The notes below the pieces were generated by a model that saw only the letters and a program-made list of their open reading frames with translations, made no database searches and had not been told where the DNA came from. 11,126 bases of DNA from an uncultured Clostridia bacterium (GTDB lineage Bacteria; Bacillota; Clostridia; Oscillospirales; Ruminococcaceae): NCBI GenBank assembly GCA_946613705.1, contig CAMOFU010000066.1:1-11126 (forward strand), given 5' to 3'. The translations under genes were made by a program, and so were the position numbers. How positions within the stretch are numbered: the stretch's first letter is position 1; each line of letters begins with the position of its first letter. Positions 5,981 through 11,126 of this stretch are shown here, piece after piece.

Positions 5981-6505
5981 TTGGGCAGAGCGGGAAAAGA
6001 GACAGAGTTTGACAGGATATACAGTCAGACCTGCCGCAGGATATACAGCGCGGCAGTCGCGGGGGCGAGGACGTTTTCCGATGCGGAGGATATCTTTCAG
6101 GAAACGTATGTCGAGCTGCTCGGTGCGCTGAAAAAGGGCAGGCAGATAAACGAGCCCGCCGCATACCTGATGACGATACTCAGGCGGCGGCTCTCCGAGC
6201 ACTACAGGGGTGCCGCAAGACAGCAGGAGATCGCCGATATCGTGATGGGCTACGGCAGTGATGAGCCGACAGATGACCTTGATATCGAGGAGAGCTGCAT
6301 AACCGAGCAGCTCTATGAGGAGATGATAAGCTTGCTGAAAGCTAAGGACGAGGTGACGCAGCAGATATTCTATCTGTACTACAGATTGGACAGATCGCTG
6401 CCCGAGACGGCTGCCGAGCTCGATCTGCCGCTGTCCACCGTTAAGAGCAAGCTGTATCGGGCATTGAAGGAGCTGAGAAAGCACTACAGGGAGGTGTCGG
6501 AATGA
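5981..6505 (+). CDS. ECF (group 4) RNA polymerase sigma factor
   Basis: With a TTG start the protein has 174 residues, the usual size for an extracytoplasmic-function sigma factor. Region 2 spans about residues 8-76 and includes DAEDIFQETYVELL (34-47), the part that binds core polymerase and the -10 element. A variable acidic linker covers about 80-110. Region 4 (about 115-170) ends in a helix-turn-helix, SLPETAAELDLPLSTVKSKL (139-158), that reads the -35 element. The gene overlaps the next one by ATGA, so the two proteins are probably made together. A SigW-like promoter lies upstream. I cannot assign it to a specific ECF group or name its stimulus. The start is less certain than the identity; the frame extends back to an ATG at 5855, which I reject because it sits in a terminator. 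Confidence 0.88.
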   Translation: MGRAGKETEFDRIYSQTCRRIYSAAVAGARTFSDAEDIFQETYVELLGALKKGRQINEPAAYLMTILRRRLSEHYRGAARQQEIADIVMGYGSDEPTDDLDIEESCITEQLYEEMISLLKAKDEVTQQIFYLYYRLDRSLPETAAELDLPLSTVKSKLYRALKELRKHYREVSE

Positions 6506-7524
6506 AGGAAAGGGATTTTTACAAGGAGGTCATGCGGCGCGGCTTCGAGCCTGATTTTGACGAGCTCTCGGAGAGGATACAGGGCGGCGGCAGCCCGCAG
6601 TCAGGCACCGATGCGAGAGTGAGGTCACGTTCGTTCGCTGCGGTCGCGGCGGCAGCTGTGATAGGCGCGGGGCTTGCGGGAGTGCTGGCGCTCACGACAT
6701 CAAGATACCGCACTGCCGAGAGTGAGCCGCCCTCAGCCGATGAGGTCGCTGTCTCCGCGGCGGACAGCACAGATGAGTCCTCCGTCAGCACGGTACACAA
6801 CGAGCCGAGGCCGTACATCTGTTACAACGACGAGATCATATACGATGACAACGACTGGGGCTTTGACGAGAACGGGATGTACATGGGCTATAATATGTAC
6901 CGCGGCGTTGTGATAGAAGAGCTCGACAGCTTTTTCAAGGATAAGAAGTTTCTCGGGGTAGTCACCGAAAACACCTATGACACGGGAAAGATCACGGGCA
7001 AGCGCCTTGAAACGAATGCCTTCCCCGTCGGCACTCCCGTCTTTCGGTCAAAGAGCCGCAAGCTGTTTTATTTCTGGGTGCAGAAAGACTCAGTTACCGC
7101 CGATATCTATGAGTTCGGCAATGCGGAGGAGTTCGGAGTAAAGCCGCTGGGGAACGTATTCTACATCGACGATATAAACAAGCAGGCCGAGCTGGTGCGC
7201 GGAAAGGTGCTCGAGGTCGATCAAAGCCGCAACTGCTGCACCGTGGGCATTGAGCGCGAGAGCCTGTATGACCCGAACGACGACCGCCTGAAGGGGCTGC
7301 TGTGGACCGTCACCTTTGACAAGACCGTGACGGACGAGGACGGTCGGGAGGTGGAGCTGACCATTCCCGAGAGCAGATATGTCTTCTCGGATCTTGACGA
7401 TATCAGGGAGGGAATGTACGTCAGGCTCGAGGTGGCGCCCGATCATGACGAGAACGAGTATCAGCCGTTCAAGGCGGGATATGTATATCGGCTCGAGGAG
7501 GATATGGAAGAGAGCAGCGAATAA
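6502..7524 (+). CDS. Single-pass membrane protein, probable anti-sigma factor
   Basis: A 340-residue protein whose start overlaps the stop of the ECF sigma gene by four bases. Residues 1-44 are charged and would face the cytoplasm; one hydrophobic segment covers about 45-65 (FAAVAAAAVIGAGLAGVLAL). A Ser/Asp/Glu-rich linker follows, then an outer domain of about 240 residues that I do not recognise. Its C-terminal part (GKVLEVDQ onward, about 235-335) is predicted mainly beta by eye and faintly recalls small OB-fold lipoprotein domains. The zinc-finger HxxxCxxC of classic ZAS anti-sigma factors is absent; the only visible cysteines outside the membrane are in CYND (about 109) and an adjacent pair in SRNCCTVG. 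The assignment rests on gene order and topology. The short cytoplasmic part would have to bind the sigma factor; the outer domain may be the sensor. Confidence 0.65.
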   Translation: MKERDFYKEVMRRGFEPDFDELSERIQGGGSPQSGTDARVRSRSFAAVAAAAVIGAGLAGVLALTTSRYRTAESEPPSADEVAVSAADSTDESSVSTVHNEPRPYICYNDEIIYDDNDWGFDENGMYMGYNMYRGVVIEELDSFFKDKKFLGVVTENTYDTGKITGKRLETNAFPVGTPVFRSKSRKLFYFWVQKDSVTADIYEFGNAEEFGVKPLGNVFYIDDINKQAELVRGKVLEVDQSRNCCTVGIERESLYDPNDDRLKGLLWTVTFDKTVTDEDGREVELTIPESRYVFSDLDDIREGMYVRLEVAPDHDENEYQPFKAGYVYRLEEDMEESSE

Positions 7525-7539
7525 GAATAGATCAAAAAT

Positions 7540-7616
7540 AAAAAGTGAACAGTGAACAGTCAAGGCACCGCCGCGGGTATGGACGGGCACCTTTTCTGTT
7601 CACTGTTCACTTTTTT
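7540..7616. terminator. Bidirectional terminator hairpin with perfect 20-bp arms
   Basis: The arm at 7540-7559 (AAAAAGTGAACAGTGAACAG) is the exact reverse complement of 7596-7615. The 36-nt interior (7560-7595) is GC-rich. The right arm ends in six T residues on the plus strand and the left arm in five T residues on the minus strand, so it can end both the anti-sigma transcript and the convergent cyclophilin transcript. The arms consist of the same AGTGAAC heptamers as the array at 5824-5865. The large loop is unusual for a terminator, so a small non-autonomous repeat element is an alternative reading. Confidence 0.78.
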
Positions 7617-7635
7617 GCTTCGGGGAAAGCCCGAC

Positions 7636-8328
7636 TCATTCGCCTACCTGCATATAGAATCTGCAAAGCGTGTGACCGTCAGCGTCCTTGCCGTCGAGCT
7701 CTGCCTTGAGGATAGTTATGGGCTTGGTCGGCGAGGTGGGTATCTTGTCCATGCCCATCTTCATTGGTATCGTGAGGAAGCTGTCAACTACCTCCATGCC
7801 CTCGACTACCTTGCCGAAGCCCGCGTACAGACCGTCGAGAGACTTTTTGGCAGCATCGTCGTACACGATGAAGAACTGCGAGGAGGCGCTGTCCATCGCC
7901 TGCGATCTTGCCATTGAAACGACACCGCGCGTGTGCGAGAGGTCGTTCTTAACACCGTTGGCGGCAAACTCGCCCTTGATGCTCTCTGCCTTTTTGCCCG
8001 CCGTTCTGCCGTCGCCGCCCTGTGCCATAAAGCCCTCGTATACGCGGTGGAACAGCAGCCCGTCGTAGAAGCCCTCGCTGACGAGCTTTTCAAAGTTCTC
8101 GCAGGTGATCGGCGCATACTCGGGGTAGAGGGCGATCACGAAGCTTTGGCTCTTGTCAAGTGCAGCGTCGGCAGTGCTTTCGGCTGCCTGCGATGAAGGC
8201 GATGCCGCGTCCGACTTCGATGAGCTGTCGGCACTGCCGCAGGAAACGAGCATCAGTCCCGTGACCGCTGCCGCCGCAGCAAGGGCTATGACCTTCAGTA
8301 TTCTCTTTATCGTTATTGATATTTTCAT
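7636..8328 (-). CDS. Lipoprotein cyclophilin-type peptidyl-prolyl cis-trans isomerase
   Basis: A 230-residue cyclophilin expected to be anchored outside the membrane, where it would speed proline isomerisation in secreted proteins. The signal peptide covers residues 1-29 and ends in lipobox LVSC with Cys30 as the lipid-attachment site. A Ser/Ala/Asp-rich linker runs to about residue 60, then the cyclophilin fold. FHRVYEGFMAQGGD (93-106) holds Arg95, Phe100, Met101 and Gln103, matching human CypA Arg55, Phe60, Met61 and Gln63; SQFFI (150-154) is also present. The CypA positions Trp121 and His126 are Ser163 and Tyr168, suggesting weak cyclosporin binding. The start at 8328 has AAGGAG upstream and leads straight into the signal peptide; an in-frame ATG at 8367 would lie inside alaA and spoil it. 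The gene begins 16 bp after alaA and is probably co-transcribed. Confidence 0.92.
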   Translation of the reverse strand: MKISITIKRILKVIALAAAAAVTGLMLVSCGSADSSSKSDAASPSSQAAESTADAALDKSQSFVIALYPEYAPITCENFEKLVSEGFYDGLLFHRVYEGFMAQGGDGRTAGKKAESIKGEFAANGVKNDLSHTRGVVSMARSQAMDSASSQFFIVYDDAAKKSLDGLYAGFGKVVEGMEVVDSFLTIPMKMGMDKIPTSPTKPITILKAELDGKDADGHTLCRFYMQVGE

Positions 8329-8344
8329 TACAGCAGATCTCTCC

Positions 8345-9562
8345 TTACTTCTGCTTGTAGTCCGCAAGGAATTCTGCCATTTTGTCGGTGGACTCCTTCA
8401 GCACCGAAAGGTCGGGCAGGTAAACTATGCGGAAGTGGTCGGGCTGCTCCCAGTGGAAGCCGCCGCCGTGAACAAGGAGTATCTTCTTGGCGCGAAGCAG
8501 GTCGAGGACGAACTGCTCGTCGTCGCGGATATTGAACCTTGCGGGGTCTATCCTCGGGAAGATGTAGAACGCTGCCTTCGGCTTGACCGCCGAGAGCCCC
8601 GGGATAGTATTCATCGCCCGCCAGATGTGCTCGCGCTGCTCGTATACGCGGCCGCCCTTTTGAAGGAGCGGGTCGGCGCTGTCAGCGATCTCGAGTGCGG
8701 GCTTGATGATGTACTGAGCCTGAACGTTAGAGCACAGGCGCATCGACGAGAGCATATTCAGTCCCTCGATATAGCCCTTTACCCTGCTCTTGTCGCCCGA
8801 GAGCACCATCCAGCCGCAGCGGTAGCCTGCCACCATGTGCGACTTGGAAAGGCCGTTGAAGGTGATGCAGAACAGGTCGGGGCAGAGCGAGGCGATAGAG
8901 GTATGCTCCACGCCGTCCATCAGCAGGCGGTCATAGATCTCGTCCGAGAAGATGATGAGCTCGTGCTCGCGGGCAATATCGGCGATCTGCATGAGCAGCT
9001 CCTTCGGGTAGACCGCGCCGGTGGGGTTGTTGGGGTTTATCAGGACTATCGCCTTGGTCCTGTCGGTGACCTTCGAGCGGATATCGTCAAGGTCGGGGTT
9101 CCAGTCGCTGCGCTCGTCGCAGATGTAGTGTACCGCGTTTCCGCCCGAGAGGGTAACAGCAGCAGTCCAGAGCGGGTAATCGGGGGCGGGCACGAGCACC
9201 TCGTCGCCGTTGTTGAGCAGCCCCTGCATGACCATTACTATCAGCTCGGAAACACCGTTGCCCGTATAGACGTCGTTCATGCCGATGCCCTCGATGCCCT
9301 TGGAGGCATGGTAGCTGATTATGGCCTCGCGCGCCTCTGCGATACCCTTCGAGTCGGAATAGCCCTCGGCATTGACAAGGTTGCGGTTCATCGCGTCGAG
9401 CACCTTCTGCGGGGTGCGGAAACCGAACGGTGCAGGATTTCCGATGTTGAGCTTCAATATTTTCTCGCCCGCCGCGATCATCTCATCGGCCGCGTCCATA
9501 ACGGGACCTCTTATGTCGTAACAGACGTTATCAAGCTTTGACGATTTTGCAAATGTTCTCAC
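8345..9562 (-). CDS. alaA: AlaA-type PLP-dependent alanine aminotransferase
   Basis: A fold-type I pyridoxal-phosphate aminotransferase very close in sequence to Escherichia coli AlaA, which makes alanine from pyruvate and glutamate. Shared stretches recalled from that protein include KSSKL.NVCYDIRGPV, LKLNIGNPAPFGF, GNGVSELIV, LVPAPDYPLWTAAV, INPNNPTGAVY and KGYIEGL. The lysine that would bind the cofactor is Lys240 in NGLSKSHMVAG; Asn in NPNNPTG and Asp/Tyr in SDEIYD are also present. The GTG at 9562 is taken as start because GGAG lies 8 nt upstream. It gives 405 residues, the length of E. coli AlaA, with exactly five residues before KSSKL. Upstream ATG codons in frame (9607, 9580) are near or before the predicted transcription start or lack a ribosome site. 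A good promoter precedes it. The close match favours the AlaA branch over other aspartate-aminotransferase-like enzymes. Confidence 0.94.
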   Translation of the reverse strand: MRTFAKSSKLDNVCYDIRGPVMDAADEMIAAGEKILKLNIGNPAPFGFRTPQKVLDAMNRNLVNAEGYSDSKGIAEAREAIISYHASKGIEGIGMNDVYTGNGVSELIVMVMQGLLNNGDEVLVPAPDYPLWTAAVTLSGGNAVHYICDERSDWNPDLDDIRSKVTDRTKAIVLINPNNPTGAVYPKELLMQIADIAREHELIIFSDEIYDRLLMDGVEHTSIASLCPDLFCITFNGLSKSHMVAGYRCGWMVLSGDKSRVKGYIEGLNMLSSMRLCSNVQAQYIIKPALEIADSADPLLQKGGRVYEQREHIWRAMNTIPGLSAVKPKAAFYIFPRIDPARFNIRDDEQFVLDLLRAKKILLVHGGGFHWEQPDHFRIVYLPDLSVLKESTDKMAEFLADYKQK

Positions 9563-9605
9563 ATTAAACACTCCAATCATGATTATCGGCAATATGCCAA
9601 ATAAC

Positions 9606-9634
9606 ATTTTACCACATCAGCCCCGAAAATGCAA
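9606..9634 (-). promoter_or_regulatory. Sigma-A-type promoter for alaA-cyclophilin
   Basis: On the minus strand, -35 TTGCAT (9634-9629) and -10 TAAAAT (9611-9606) are 17 bp apart. The transcript would start near 9599, giving a leader of about 37 nt. A small imperfect palindrome, GGCAATATGCC (9588-9598), lies right at the predicted start and could be an operator, though it is short enough to be chance. Confidence 0.8.
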
Positions 9635-9701
9635 GCGCAGGGCGCAAAAATTGCAAAATTAAGCTATTTGTACATAAATGCGCACTTTCTGCCGCGATTT
9701 A

Positions 9702-9730
9702 TTGACAAAGCCCGACGGTCGTGATAAAAT
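9702..9730 (+). promoter_or_regulatory. Sigma-A-type promoter for the LRR-dockerin gene
   Basis: A perfect -35 TTGACA (9702-9707) and -10 TAAAAT (9725-9730) with a 17-bp spacer. It is divergent from the alaA promoter, with about 67 bp between the two -35 elements. Transcription should begin near 9737. Confidence 0.83.
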
Positions 9731-9736
9731 TAAAAT

Positions 9737-9805
9737 AAGAAATTGCACTGTGCGGCAAAAAATAACAAAATAAAACAAAACAAAACGAAAAAGGAGTGAA
9801 GGATC
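9737..9805 (+). other. A/C-rich leader and ribosome site of the LRR-dockerin gene
   Basis: The untranslated leader of about 69 nt is strongly A-rich. It contains tandem AAAAC-type pentamers around 9768-9786 and almost no G between 9756 and 9786. AAGGAG (9791-9796) lies 9 nt before the ATG at 9806. An unstructured leader of this kind favours ribosome loading. I see no stable hairpin in it. Confidence 0.55.
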
Positions 9806-11126
9806 ATGAAAAGGCTTTTATCATTTGTCTGTGCGCTGGCGCTTGTGACGGGAGCTGCGGCGGCGCTTCCCGCAGGTGCCGACCCGATCGGGGCATTTAC
9901 GGCGGCGGGAGCGCAGGCATCGGATTACACCTATGAGCTGACCGAGGACGGGACGGCAAGAGTGATCGGGTACAGCGGGAAAGCAGCCGAGCTCGTTATC
10001 CCCGCAAAGCTGGACGGCCATGCGGTCACCGAGATAGGTGTCGAGGCATTCATGGACAATGCGGATATCACGCGGGCGGTGATACCCGCGGGCGTGAAGA
10101 AGATAGGCAGGGCGGCTTTCAGGAACTGTTCAAAGCTCACCTCTGTCACGCTCGGAGAGGGTGTTGCCGAGATAGATGAGTTCGCCTTTGAGAGCTGCGC
10201 GGAGCTGGTCGGGGTAAAGCTGCCGAGCAGCCTGAAGCAGATCGGGGGAGCGGCATTTCGGTACTGTGAAAAGCTGCCGCGTATAGATATCCCCGAGGGT
10301 GTAGTCAGTATTGATCTGCTGGCATTTGCAGGGTGCGAAGCACTTGCCGAAGTCTCGGCGGGTGAAAGCTTAGAGCATATCGGGCAAAATGCCTTTTGGG
10401 GAACAGCCTGGCAGGATACCATGCTTAAAGAAGAGGGCATGGCTGTGATAAACGGGATACTTTTGGCTCACAGGCTGCAAAAAAACGTTGTTATACCCGA
10501 CGGCATCAGAAAGATCGCTGAGTGTGCCTTTCGGCAGGACAACTTCATTGAATCGGTGGTCATTCCGGGCAGTGTGAAGATCATAGAAGAAATGGCATTC
10601 AGTCAGTGCAGGTTCCTTACGAGCGTAGATATCAGGGACGGGGTCGAATACATTGATGATTGGGCATTTTATTACTGTGAAGTGCTCAGCTCTCTCAGAA
10701 TACCGGGCAGTGTCAGGCGCATCGGGAACAATGCCTTTGACAGTTGTCCTGCTCTGACCTCGGTCGAGATACCCGAGGGGGTCGAGAGCATCGGCAGCGA
10801 AGCCTTCAAATGGGCGCAGGAGCTTTCGGCGGTGAAGCTGCCCCGAAGCCTTACCGACATAGGCTACAGGGCATTCGGCTATATCTATTCCGAGGCAGCG
10901 GTGTTTTCCAATTTTACCGTTCGGCGGGAGAAATTCACCGTTCTGAGCTACAGCGGCACGCAGGCGGAGAGCTACGCGAAAGAGAACGGCTTTACATTCA
11001 TCGACCTTGACACGCTGACAAAGGGCGATGTGAACTTTGACAGCCTGGTGAACATGAAGGACTACAGCGCCCTGCAGCAGTATCTCTCGGGCTGGGGCAA
11101 CCTTATCGCCGACACCGCCGCCGATA
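9806..11126 (+). CDS. Secreted BspA-like leucine-rich-repeat protein with C-terminal dockerin, 3' end outside window
   Basis: 440 codons are open from the ATG to the right edge. The N-terminus (MKRLLSFVCALALVTGAAAA) is a signal peptide, cleaved perhaps in the Ala-rich stretch near residues 20-36. From about residue 60 to 375 there are about twelve LRR_5/BspA-type repeats of 23 residues with the pattern (V/I)xIPxGVxxIGxxAFxxCxxL, one interrupted by an insertion near 200-222. The usual LRR_5 closing segment (YSGTQAESYAKENGFTFI) follows. A type I dockerin begins at residue 407: GDVNFDSLVNMKDYSALQQY matches the calcium-loop pattern GDVNxDGxVNxxD, with calcium ligands Asp408, Asn410, Asp412, Asn416 and Asp419 and Ser413 in place of the common Gly. 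The second calcium loop lies past the edge. Dockerins bind cohesins, so the protein is probably attached to a cellulosome-like scaffold or the cell surface. No catalytic domain is visible; its ligand is unknown. Confidence 0.9.
   Translation, partial: MKRLLSFVCALALVTGAAAALPAGADPIGAFTAAGAQASDYTYELTEDGTARVIGYSGKAAELVIPAKLDGHAVTEIGVEAFMDNADITRAVIPAGVKKIGRAAFRNCSKLTSVTLGEGVAEIDEFAFESCAELVGVKLPSSLKQIGGAAFRYCEKLPRIDIPEGVVSIDLLAFAGCEALAEVSAGESLEHIGQNAFWGTAWQDTMLKEEGMAVINGILLAHRLQKNVVIPDGIRKIAECAFRQDNFIESVVIPGSVKIIEEMAFSQCRFLTSVDIRDGVEYIDDWAFYYCEVLSSLRIPGSVRRIGNNAFDSCPALTSVEIPEGVESIGSEAFKWAQELSAVKLPRSLTDIGYRAFGYIYSEAAVFSNFTVRREKFTVLSYSGTQAESYAKENGFTFIDLDTLTKGDVNFDSLVNMKDYSALQQYLSGWGNLIADTAAD

Noticed and set aside
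8153..9541. A 462-codon plus-strand open frame opposite alaA and the cyclophilin gene
   Set aside because: It spans two well-identified genes on the other strand, and the translation shows no domain. It is a by-product of codon bias.
9588..9598. GGCAATATGCC palindrome as a defined operator for alaA
   Set aside because: The position at the predicted transcription start is suggestive, but the arms are only 4 bp and no regulator can be named. It is noted only within the promoter entry.

Overview
The window looks like chromosomal DNA from a GC-rich Gram-positive anaerobe of the Clostridia, most likely a Ruminococcus-like member of the Oscillospiraceae. This rests on several points: a polyglycerol-phosphate (lipoteichoic acid) synthase, the site-2 protease/ScpA gene pair usual in Firmicutes, an ECF sigma factor with a membrane partner, and a secreted leucine-rich-repeat protein ending in a dockerin. 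The genus is an inference. No RNA genes, insertion sequences, phage genes or CRISPR arrays were found.

Layout from left to right. (1) 1-1478, minus strand: a site-2-type membrane metalloprotease followed, with a TGATG overlap, by scpA, which runs off the left edge. A strong sigma-A-type promoter precedes the pair. (2) 1479-1868: a divergent intergenic region with back-to-back promoters and a G-rich stretch between them. (3) 1869-5837, plus strand: an LtaS-type lipoteichoic acid synthase and, 27 bp later, a GT39/GT-C membrane glycosyltransferase, probably one transcription unit for building and decorating an envelope polymer. It ends in a terminator built from 7-bp repeats. (4) 5917-7524, plus strand: an ECF sigma factor with a TTG start and a promoter resembling the SigW class, overlapping by ATGA a single-pass membrane protein that is probably its anti-sigma factor. 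(5) 7540-7616: a hairpin with perfect 20-bp arms, made of the same 7-bp repeat, between convergent genes. (6) 7636-9562, minus strand: alaA-type aminotransferase followed by a lipoprotein cyclophilin. (7) 9563-9805: a second divergent region with two good sigma-A promoters. (8) 9806-11126, plus strand: a secreted BspA-like LRR protein with a C-terminal dockerin, cut by the right edge.

Most genes are of familiar families. The less ordinary signals are the AGTGAAC-type heptamer repeats, which recur at two or three sites and seem to serve as transcription terminators; the ECF module with a plausible autoregulatory promoter; the LtaS/GT-C pairing; a repetitive acidic tail on ScpA; and the LRR-dockerin protein. 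I see no clear evidence for a wholly new biological system.
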